Origin: Burkholderia pseudomultivorans
GTDB taxonomy: Bacteria; Pseudomonadota; Gammaproteobacteria; Burkholderiales; Burkholderiaceae
DNA length: 64,000 bases
Assembly (NCBI RefSeq): GCF_902499075.1
Contig: NZ_CABVPP010000022.1
Span: forward strand, 30,594-94,593
Reading direction: 5' to 3'
A program made the translations under genes and the position numbers. This document shows, in pieces, positions 57,409-64,000 of this stretch; positions within the stretch are counted from its first letter, which is position 1, and every line of letters begins with the position of its first letter. The notes under the pieces were generated by a model, which was given only the letters and a program-made list of their open reading frames with translations, was not told the DNA's origin and did no database searches.

Positions 57409-58896
57409 ATGACCTTGACCGCAACACACGTCAGCCCGACCGCTGTCTCTTCTTCCCCTTCGTCGTCCGGCGAGGCCCCGCTCGCCGCGGACGACATTAC
57501 CGTCGTCGACCAGAGCCTGCTCAAGCGCGCCGTCAGCGCGATGGCCATCGGCAATGCGATGGAATGGTTCGACTTCGGCGTCTACAGCTACATCGCCGTC
57601 ACGCTCGGCAAGGTGTTCTTCCCGTCCAGCAGCCCGTCCGCGCAGCTGCTCGCGACCTTCGGCACGTTCGCGGCCGCGTTCCTCGTGCGCCCGCTCGGCG
57701 GCATGGTGTTCGGCCCGCTCGGCGACCGCATCGGCCGCCAGCGCGTACTCGCGATGACGATGATCATGATGGCCGTCGGCACCTTCGCGATCGGCCTGAT
57801 CCCGAGCTACGCGTCGATCGGCATCATGGCGCCCGTGCTGCTGCTGGTCGCCCGCCTCGTGCAGGGCTTCTCGACCGGCGGCGAATACGGCGGCGCCGCG
57901 ACCTTCATCGCCGAATTCTCGACCGACAAGCGCCGCGGCTTCATGGGCAGCTTCCTCGAGTTCGGCACGCTGATCGGCTACGTGATGGGCGCGGGCGTCG
58001 TCGCGCTGCTCACTGCGTCGCTGTCGCAGGAAGCGCTGCTGTCGTGGGGCTGGCGCGTGCCGTTCCTGATCGCGGGCCCGCTCGGCCTGATCGGCCTCTA
58101 TATCCGGATGAAGCTCGAGGAAACGCCGGCGTTCAAGCGCCAGGCCGAGGAGCGCGAAGCGCAGGACAAGGCCGTGCCGAAGGCGCGCTTTCGCGAAACG
58201 CTGCTGCGCAACTGGCGCGCGCTGCTGCTGTGCGTCGGCCTCGTGCTGATCTTCAACGTCACCGACTACATGGTGCTGTCGTATCTGCCGAGCTTCATGT
58301 CGTCGACGCTGCACTTCGACGAATCGCACAGCCTCGTGCTGGTGCTGCTCGTGATGGTGCTGATGATGCCGATGACGCTCGCCGCCGGCCGCCTGTCCGA
58401 CCGGATCGGCCGCAAGCCGGTGATGCTCGCCGGCTGCGTCGGCCTGTTCGTGCTGTCGATCCCGGCGCTGATGCTGATCCACGCGGGCACTACCGCGTCG
58501 GTGTTCGGCGGCCTGCTGATCCTCGGCGTGCTGCTGTCGTGCTTCACCGGCGTAATGCCGTCGGCGCTGCCGGCGCTGTTCCCGACCGAGATCCGCTACG
58601 GCGCGCTCGCGATCGGCTTCAACGTGTCGGTGTCGCTGTTCGGCGGCACGACGCCGCTCGTGACCGCGTGGCTCGTCGACGTGACCCACAACCTGATGAT
58701 GCCCGCGTACTACATGATGGGCGCCGCCGTGATCGGCGTCGTGTCGGTCGTCGCGCTCGCGGAAACCGCGCGCCAGCCGCTGAAGGGCTCGCCGCCGGCC
58801 GTCGCGACGCGCCGCGAGGCGCACCAGCTCGTGCGCAAGCTGCGCGACGAGGACGAATCGGAGCTGTACGGCGTCGTCTCGACCGCGCGCGCCTGA
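57409..58896 (+). CDS. ProP-like MFS proline/betaine-type symporter
   Basis: 495 residues from ATG 57409 behind AGGAG. Twelve membrane segments; the metabolite:H+ symporter signatures GNAMEWFDFGVYSYIA, PLGGMVFGPLGDRIGRQRVL, QGFSTGGEYGGAATFIAEF and the C-terminal KGSPPAVATRREAHQLVRKL tail fit ProP/KgtP types. It probably imports proline, glycine betaine or a carboxylate with protons. A 30-residue Ser/Thr-rich N-terminal extension precedes the first helix. Confidence 0.9.
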   Translation: MTLTATHVSPTAVSSSPSSSGEAPLAADDITVVDQSLLKRAVSAMAIGNAMEWFDFGVYSYIAVTLGKVFFPSSSPSAQLLATFGTFAAAFLVRPLGGMVFGPLGDRIGRQRVLAMTMIMMAVGTFAIGLIPSYASIGIMAPVLLLVARLVQGFSTGGEYGGAATFIAEFSTDKRRGFMGSFLEFGTLIGYVMGAGVVALLTASLSQEALLSWGWRVPFLIAGPLGLIGLYIRMKLEETPAFKRQAEEREAQDKAVPKARFRETLLRNWRALLLCVGLVLIFNVTDYMVLSYLPSFMSSTLHFDESHSLVLVLLVMVLMMPMTLAAGRLSDRIGRKPVMLAGCVGLFVLSIPALMLIHAGTTASVFGGLLILGVLLSCFTGVMPSALPALFPTEIRYGALAIGFNVSVSLFGGTTPLVTAWLVDVTHNLMMPAYYMMGAAVIGVVSVVALAETARQPLKGSPPAVATRREAHQLVRKLRDEDESELYGVVSTARA

Positions 58897-58906
58897 GCGC
58901 GGCAAT

Positions 58907-58933
58907 GAAAAAGCCCCGGCGGGAACCGGGGCT
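58907..58933 (-). terminator. hairpin with poly-A/T, minus orientation
   Basis: AGCCCCGG / CCGGGGCT stem with a 6-nt loop; the T-run is on the minus strand (AAAAA at 58907-58911), so its orientation favours transcripts coming from the right. Confidence 0.55.
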
Positions 58934-58950
58934 CGATCGCACGGCCGGCT

Positions 58951-59004
58951 GCCCGGCCCTCACATCCGCCCGACCGGTGCATGCGCGCCGGCCGGGCTTT
59001 TTTT
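58951..59004 (+). terminator. terminator of the ProP-like gene
   Basis: GCCCGGCC (58951-58958) pairs with GGCCGGGC (58990-58997), followed by seven T. The loop is long but can fold further. Confidence 0.75.
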
Positions 59005-59026
59005 CATCTGCGCGTTGTGCGCGCCG

Positions 59027-59221
59027 TCATGCCTGCGCTTCGCAGTGACGGCAGAAGATCAGTGCGCGCGAGCGCGCCACGGCCGCCTGTGCGCCGCGTG
59101 CAGCGACGATCAGGCCGACCTGGCCGAGATTGAAATCGCGCTCGACCATCAGCTGCGTCAGCGCGGCCAGCGGCAACAGGACCGACGGGTGGTACAGGCT
59201 CGATTCGATCAGGGCTTTCAT
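59027..59221 (-). CDS. small hypothetical protein, 64 aa
   Basis: GGAG lies six bases before the ATG at 59221; two earlier Met codons are alternatives. It reads MKALIESSLYHPSVLLPLAA, with a mid-protein hydrophobic stretch and a C-terminal CRHC pair that might bind a metal. No family recognised. Bounded by a terminator for the converging gene. Confidence 0.5.
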   Translation of the reverse strand: MKALIESSLYHPSVLLPLAALTQLMVERDFNLGQVGLIVAARGAQAAVARSRALIFCRHCEAQA

Positions 59222-59398
59222 CATCGGCTCCATCTGGCAACGCGCTATTCGATGGAGTGGATTCTAGGGATCGTCGCCATCCGGATAAACCGCAGGAAAG
59301 CGAAGTCACTTGTCAGCGCCCAAGAACAATCGACGGCAGTCGGGGGCGGTGCATGCGGGCCGCCGCTGTCCGCCCCTCCCGCCGGCCCGGCCGTCGCT

Positions 59399-60028
59399 TC
59401 AGTCGAGCGGCGTCTCGACGAACGCCGGCAGCGCCTCCGCACGCGCGGAATGCGCGGCGAGCGCCGGATAGCGGGCCGGATCGATCCGCGCGAGCGGCGC
59501 AAAATCGGCCGCCATGAACTGCGTGAAGCGCCACGCGATCGCCGTCGTCACGTCCGGCTGCAGCAGCCGCGCGCCGCCGAACCAGCCGTGCGCGGCCGCG
59601 ACCAGCGGCTCGAGCGCGTCATACGCGGCCTCGAGCTGGCTCAGCACGCGCTCGAGCCACGGTTCGTGCTGCTTGTCGGTCGGCCGCAGCATCTGCTCGT
59701 AGACGACCTGCACGGTCTTCTCGGCCGCCGCGAGCGCGAAGCCGACCGGCACCAGCGCGCGCAGCCGCGCGTCGGGCGCGTCGGGCAGCAGACGCCGTTC
59801 CGGCGCGACGCGGTGGTCGAGATAGTCGACGATCAGCGACGAATCGATCAGCGTCGCGCCGTCGTCGGTCACGAGCGTCGGCGCCTTGACGACCGGATTG
59901 ACCGTCCTGAACCGGTCGAAGTGACGGAACACCGACAGAGGCTCGTGTTCGAACGGTAGGTCGAGCAGCTTCGCCGAAATGGCGACGCGGCGCACGAACG
60001 GGGAATCCAGCATGCCGATCAGCTTCAT
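59399..60028 (-). CDS. glutathione S-transferase family protein
   Basis: 209 residues. N-terminal thioredoxin-like domain (1-80) with LDSPFVRRVAI (active Ser/Cys region, here Ser9), NPVVKAPTLV (cis-Pro) and DSSLIVDYLD; C-terminal helical domain. Such proteins conjugate or reduce with glutathione; substrate unknown. Alone on its strand, divergent from phaZ. Confidence 0.9.
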   Translation of the reverse strand: MKLIGMLDSPFVRRVAISAKLLDLPFEHEPLSVFRHFDRFRTVNPVVKAPTLVTDDGATLIDSSLIVDYLDHRVAPERRLLPDAPDARLRALVPVGFALAAAEKTVQVVYEQMLRPTDKQHEPWLERVLSQLEAAYDALEPLVAAAHGWFGGARLLQPDVTTAIAWRFTQFMAADFAPLARIDPARYPALAAHSARAEALPAFVETPLD

Positions 60029-60203
60029 CGCAAACGCTCCGCTTGAGGGAATGGGACCGACGACTGTAGCAGCGTCGCGCGGGCGCGCCTAGCGCGGCGT
60101 GCGCGTGCCCGCGACATCGCACGGTGCCGACCGGGCCGACACCCGCCCCGTGTCGACCGATACGCGTCAACACCCATCCCGCTGCCCCGCAACCGTGACC
60201 ATA

Positions 60204-61484
60204 ATGCAGGTTCACGCCTTCTCCATCGCGAGGTCCGCCATGTGGTATGCCCTCGTCGAGCAGCAGCGGGAATGGATGCGCGCGTGGCGCGACGCGACGC
60301 GGCACGCGTTCGACGCGTGGCCGGCGGCGACGCTGCCGCATGCTGCGTCGTCGTGCTACGACGACCTGTTCGAGCCACTGCTCGGGCCGCCGGCCGGACC
60401 GCCGTGCTTCGACATCGGGCCGCTGGCCGTCAACGGCCGCCACCTCCCCATCGACGAGCGGATCGCCGCGCACACGCCGTTCTGCGACCTGCGCCGCTTC
60501 GCTCGCGCCGGCGCCGCGCGCACCGTGCTGCTGTGCGTGCCGCTCGCGGGTCATGCGGCCGTGATGATGCGCGAAACCGTCGAGACGCTGCTCGCCGACG
60601 GCGACGTATCCGTGACCGACTGGATCAATGCGCGCGACATCCCGCCCGCCGCGGGCCGTTTCGGGCTCGACGAATACGTGGCGATGCTCGACGGCTTCCT
60701 CGATGCGCAGCTGGACGACCGACGCCCGTTGCACGTCATCGCGGTGTGCCAGGCCACCGTGCCCGCGCTCGGCGCGCTCGCGCTGCGCGCCGGCCGCGGC
60801 CTCGCGCCGCCGGCGAGCGTCGCGCTGATCGGCGGCCCGCTCGATGCGCGCGTCAACCCGAGCGCGCTCGGCACCGCCGCCGCGTCGCATTCGCTCGCGT
60901 GGTGCCGCCGTCACCTGATCGACATCGTGCCGCCCGGCTTTCGCGGACACGGTCGCCACGTGTTCCCGACCTATCTGCAGCAGGGCGAGATCGCGCTGTT
61001 GTACCCGCAACGCTTCCTGACGCTGATCGACGACTATGCGCGCGCCGCGTCGCGCTTCGACACGCCCGCGCTCGCCGCGGCACGGCGCGCGCTGCGCGAA
61101 TACACCGCGCTGCTCGACATGCCGGCCGAGTACTTTCTCGATACCGTCGATGTCGTATTCCAGCGCATGTGCCTCGCGAACGGCACGTGGGACGTCAACG
61201 GCCGGCGCGTCGAGCCGGCCGCGCTGCGCGGCATTGCGCTGCTGACCGTCGAAGGCGCGCGCGACGCCGTCACGGGCGCCGGGCAGACCCATGCGGCGCT
61301 CGACCTGTGCCGCGGCCTCGCCGCCGGCGAACGGCAGCGGCTGGACGTCGACGACTGCGACCACTACGGGCTTTTTTGCGGCGCACACTGGACCGGCGAA
61401 GTGCATCCGGCGCTGCAGCGCCTGTTCGCACGGGCCGAGGGCGCGCGGCCGGCGCCGCGTGCACGGAGAATCAGGCGGAGCTGA
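60204..61484 (+). CDS. phaZ: intracellular poly(3-hydroxybutyrate) depolymerase
   Basis: 426 residues from ATG 60204 (MQVHAFSIARS); MWYALVEQQ 12 codons later is an alternative. Alpha/beta hydrolase of the PhaZ1 type with Cys182 nucleophile (HVIAVCQATVPALG), a family trait replacing Ser, and the final His in DDCDHYGLFCG. It mobilises PHB granules. The C-terminal tail is Arg-rich (PAPRARRIRRS) and overlaps the end of the converging gene by 14 bp. Confidence 0.9.
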   Translation: MQVHAFSIARSAMWYALVEQQREWMRAWRDATRHAFDAWPAATLPHAASSCYDDLFEPLLGPPAGPPCFDIGPLAVNGRHLPIDERIAAHTPFCDLRRFARAGAARTVLLCVPLAGHAAVMMRETVETLLADGDVSVTDWINARDIPPAAGRFGLDEYVAMLDGFLDAQLDDRRPLHVIAVCQATVPALGALALRAGRGLAPPASVALIGGPLDARVNPSALGTAAASHSLAWCRRHLIDIVPPGFRGHGRHVFPTYLQQGEIALLYPQRFLTLIDDYARAASRFDTPALAAARRALREYTALLDMPAEYFLDTVDVVFQRMCLANGTWDVNGRRVEPAALRGIALLTVEGARDAVTGAGQTHAALDLCRGLAAGERQRLDVDDCDHYGLFCGAHWTGEVHPALQRLFARAEGARPAPRARRIRRS

Positions 61485-62139
61485 GATCGCCGCCCGGTTC
61501 GCGCGCCGCGTCGAGCAGCCTGCGAACCTCGTCGTCGCCGGTCTGTTCGAAGCGGGCATAGAACTGGCTGATGCCGAACAGCGACAGCGGCCATGCGACC
61601 GCGACGAACGCATCGGCGAGCGTGTCGAACGCATACCGCGCGCTCGCCGGCGCGACCGGCACCGCGGCGATAATCCGCGCCGGATGGCGTTCGCGCAGCG
61701 CCTGCAACGCGACGCGCATCGATGCGCCGGTCGCGACGCCATCGTCGACGACGATCGCGGTGCGCCCTTCGACCGGCAGCGGCGCCCGCGCGCCGCGATA
61801 AAGGGCCTCGCGGCGCTTCAGCTCGTCGGTCTCGCGCGCGATCGTGTCGGCGAGCTGCGCATCGGTCACGCCCATCGAGCGGATCACCGCATGCTGCAGA
61901 TGAATCGCGCCGCCCGTCGCGATCGCGCCCATCGCGAGCTCGGGCTCGTACGGCACGCCGAGCTTGCGCACGACGAGTATGTCGAGCGGCGCGCGCAGCG
62001 CCCGCGCGACCGGATACGCGACCGGCACGCCGCCGCGCGGCAACGCGAGCACGACGACGTCGCCGCGCCCCGCGTAGTCGTGCAGCGCGCCTGCGAGCCG
62101 GCTGCCCGCGTCGGCACGATCGGCGAAACACTCGGTCAT
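61471..62139 (-). CDS. phosphoribosyltransferase-domain protein
   Basis: 222 residues. PRTase core with the PRPP loop TAIVVDDGVATGASMRVAL and the VLALPRGGVPVA / VVRKLGVPYEPELAMGAI stretches seen in the stand-alone family of Burkholderia and related bacteria. Nucleotide or unknown substrate; not a known purine or pyrimidine enzyme. Tail-to-tail overlap with phaZ. Confidence 0.85.
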   Translation of the reverse strand: MTECFADRADAGSRLAGALHDYAGRGDVVVLALPRGGVPVAYPVARALRAPLDILVVRKLGVPYEPELAMGAIATGGAIHLQHAVIRSMGVTDAQLADTIARETDELKRREALYRGARAPLPVEGRTAIVVDDGVATGASMRVALQALRERHPARIIAAVPVAPASARYAFDTLADAFVAVAWPLSLFGISQFYARFEQTGDDEVRRLLDAAREPGGDLSSA

Positions 62140-62280
62140 GATCGGCTCCCTGCCCCTGCGCCGGCCTTGCGCGACGTGCGCCGGCGCCCTTGCTAACGAG
62201 CTTGGTGCATCGACGCCGTCGATGCAAGCGGGGTCATACCGGCCCAGGTCAGGACGCGGCCTGCGTGCGCACGCGCCGCG

Positions 62281-62790
62281 TCAGAGACCGCCCGCCTGCC
62301 GGTACAGGCGCCAGAACGATTGTGCGTAGGATTGCGCGAGCTCGGGCGCGCGACGAAACACGTTGACCGTCTCGGCACGCGCGGCCGCGTCGCCGGACAG
62401 CGTCGTCAGCGCGACGCTGTCGTCGACGATCACGAAGCGCGGCGCCGGATCGCCATGTCGCGAGTCGATCGCGACGTCGATGCCGGCCGACTTCAGATAG
62501 CCCGCGCCGCTGTACTTGCCCGCGTGCGCCGAACGCACGAGCACGACGCGCACCTCGATCCCGCGCGCGCGGGCGGCCCGCAGCGCGCTCGCGACGGCCG
62601 GCGGCACGTACGCATAGCCTGCCAGCAGCACGCGGCGCTGCGCGCGTTCGATCAGGTCGACGGTCGCGTCGGCTGCCGCGTTGTCGTATGAAAAATAGGC
62701 GCCGACGGACGCGGCGTCGGACGGAATCTGGGCGGCGTGGGCGGTCGCCGCGCAGCCGAGCGCGGCGACGAGTAAAGCGGCTGGTCTCAT
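62281..62790 (-). CDS. exported phospholipase-D-like protein, degenerate HKD
   Basis: 169 residues from ATG 62790. Signal peptide (MRPAALLVAALGCAATAHA-A), then one PLD-like domain similar to the Nuc endonuclease: DLIERAQRRVLLAGYAYVPP and AARARGIEVRVVLVRS. The expected HxKxxxxD motif reads APRFVIVDD with neither His nor Lys, so classical catalysis is unlikely. It may be a non-catalytic relative or use another site. Confidence 0.75.
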   Translation of the reverse strand: MRPAALLVAALGCAATAHAAQIPSDAASVGAYFSYDNAAADATVDLIERAQRRVLLAGYAYVPPAVASALRAARARGIEVRVVLVRSAHAGKYSGAGYLKSAGIDVAIDSRHGDPAPRFVIVDDSVALTTLSGDAAARAETVNVFRRAPELAQSYAQSFWRLYRQAGGL

Positions 62791-62908
62791 GGCGGGCGCC
62801 ATTGTAGCGACGCCAATTCGCGTGGCAAGCGGCGGTCGCGACGGTGCTGCGTCGGCGCAACACACCGTGCGAAACAGCCGCCCGGCGCACGCGTCGCCGC
62901 GCGTGCGA

Positions 62909-63841
62909 TCAGCCTGCGGCGACCCTCGCAAGCCAGTCCGTCACGCCGTCGATCGAGCGGAAATCGGCGAGGCTGCGCGCCGGCAGCGCCGGGTACGCGC
63001 CGCTCGCCATGTCGGCCAGCGCACGCCCGGGCCCGAGTTCGAGAAACGCGGTCGCGCCGGCCTCCACGCATGCCGCCAGGCACGCGGCCCACTCGACCGG
63101 CTCGGCGATCTGGCGCGCGAGCTTGTCGAGCCCGGCGTCGACGTCGAGCACCGACGCGCCGTCGATCCCGGAGAACAGCCGCGTACCGGGCAGCGGCCGG
63201 CGCACGCGCAGCGCGGCGAGCGACGCGCGAAACACGGGCACGGCGGCCGCGAGCCGGCGCGTGTGGGACGCGATCCGCACGCACACGGGCGCGACGCGCT
63301 GCGCGCCGGCATGCGCGGCATCGTTTGCCACCGCATCGACATCGGCCTGCGTCCCGGCGACCACAAACGCATCGCCGGGATTGGCGATCGCGATCGCGGC
63401 CTCGCGGCCGTCGCAAAGCTGCGCGAGCTGCGCGCGCGACAGCCCGCGCACGAACGCCATCCGCTCGTCGCCGTCGCTCGCGGCGTCCATCGCCTGCGCA
63501 CGCGCGGCCGCCAGATCGAGCGCGTCATGCGGATCGACGATCCCCGCGACGCTCCACGACGCGACTTCGCCGACGCTGTAGCCGGCCACGCAGCGCCGGC
63601 GCGGCCATGCCGCTTCGAGCAGCGCAGCGGCCGCCAGCGCCTGCACCGTGCAGAGAATCTGCGCGGCGCGGTTCTCGCGCAGCGAGTCGGGGTCGGCCTG
63701 GCGGACCCACGTGCGCGGATCGTCGCCGAGCAGCCGGCCCGCGTGCGCGAACAGCGCGTCGGCCTGCGGCGCGGCGCCGGTCAGATCGAACATGTCGGCG
63801 CGCTGCGCGCCTTGTCCCGAGCAGAGTATGGCCAGCGTCAT
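62909..63841 (-). CDS. mdcH: malonate decarboxylase, malonyl-CoA/ACP transacylase subunit
   Basis: 310 residues. Transacylase motifs LCSGQGAQRADMF (oxyanion), VAGYSVGEVASW (catalytic Ser) and CVRIASHTRR (His) are intact. MdcH loads malonyl onto the ACP subunit MdcC. The start ATG overlaps the stop of the mdcB-like gene upstream (ATGA), so it belongs to a larger mdc cluster beyond the window. Confidence 0.88.
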   Translation of the reverse strand: MTLAILCSGQGAQRADMFDLTGAAPQADALFAHAGRLLGDDPRTWVRQADPDSLRENRAAQILCTVQALAAAALLEAAWPRRRCVAGYSVGEVASWSVAGIVDPHDALDLAAARAQAMDAASDGDERMAFVRGLSRAQLAQLCDGREAAIAIANPGDAFVVAGTQADVDAVANDAAHAGAQRVAPVCVRIASHTRRLAAAVPVFRASLAALRVRRPLPGTRLFSGIDGASVLDVDAGLDKLARQIAEPVEWAACLAACVEAGATAFLELGPGRALADMASGAYPALPARSLADFRSIDGVTDWLARVAAG

Positions 63842-64000
63842 CGCGTCGCCTCGTCCGGTTCGAGCGCATCGACGAACACGCTCATCGCGAGCAGGTCGGC
63901 CGCACCGCCCGGGCTCAGCCGCCGCGCGACGAACGCGCGATGCGCGGCAGCCGCGCGCAGCCGCCAGTCGCGCGCGCGCACGCCGCCGCGCGCGACGAAC
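63838..64000 (-). CDS. mdcB: MdcB/CitG-type triphosphoribosyl-dephospho-CoA synthase, C-terminal part
   Basis: Cut by the right edge; 53 codons are visible. RRLSPGGAADLLAMSVFVDA matches the conserved C-terminus (SPGG-ADLLA) of CitG/MdcB enzymes, which make the prosthetic-group precursor for the ACP subunit. The stop overlaps the mdcH start by ATGA. Confidence 0.75.
   Translation of the reverse strand, partial: FVARGGVRARDWRLRAAAAHRAFVARRLSPGGAADLLAMSVFVDALEPDEATR

Overview
This is a GC-rich (roughly two-thirds G+C) bacterial chromosome segment. Gene content and protein style point to a betaproteobacterium of the genus Burkholderia, most likely the B. cepacia complex, and to a primary chromosome, because it carries core genes (pst/pho, ppk/ppx, glmM, folP, ftsH, rlmE, greA, carAB, dnaQ, rnhA). 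This is inference from the sequence; no database was searched.

Layout. 1-4000: two SPFH (HflC/HflK-like) membrane proteins translationally coupled to a P1B-type metal ATPase; the first SPFH protein is cut by the window edge and has a His-rich N-terminus. 4.1-4.4 kb: a small orphan gene with its own terminator. 4.6-10.2 kb: an accessory aromatic-catabolism cluster (extradiol dioxygenase, TfdB-type flavin hydroxylase, FAH-family hydrolase) divergent from a GntR regulator, followed by an isochorismatase-family hydrolase. 10.3-14.1 kb: a foreign, visibly less GC-rich scar. A complete IS3-family element separates the first codons of a DoxX gene from a truncated phage gene. Beyond it lie ribbon-helix-helix proteins, two families of non-coding repeats, an unknown coiled-coil protein and a tRNA/tmRNA-like RNA, ending at a tRNA-Arg gene.

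14.1-28.5 kb: mixed core and accessory genes: uppP, an epimerase, an NlpD-like lipoprotein, an acyl-CoA synthetase, a MATE exporter, olsB-type acyltransferase, sixA, tRNA-Pro, a broken PAAR gene beside an LprI-like protein, an orphan histidine kinase and ppx. Three very small membrane proteins are scattered here.

28.5-38 kb: the phosphate block. ppx and ppk diverge, with a Pho box next to ppk. ppk converges on pstSCAB-phoU-phoB-phoR, which is preceded by a tandem array of Pho-box half-sites. Phosphate uptake, sensing and polyphosphate turnover are therefore under one likely PhoB circuit.

38-64 kb: glmM-folP, rlmE-ftsH, yhbY, greA with a DUF4149 gene, an unusual carA-leuE-carB operon with a long carA leader, an MFS permease, mltD, the conserved gloB / methyltransferase-rnhA-dnaQ block, ynfA, a ProP-like transporter, a GST, an intracellular PHB depolymerase, a phosphoribosyltransferase, a degenerate PLD-like protein, and the end of a malonate decarboxylase cluster (mdcB-mdcH) cut by the right edge.

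The strongest candidates for undescribed biology are (1) the His-rich SPFH pair plus pump and (2) the island RNA locus around 13.6-13.9 kb with the four-copy composite repeat at 12.16-12.36 kb.
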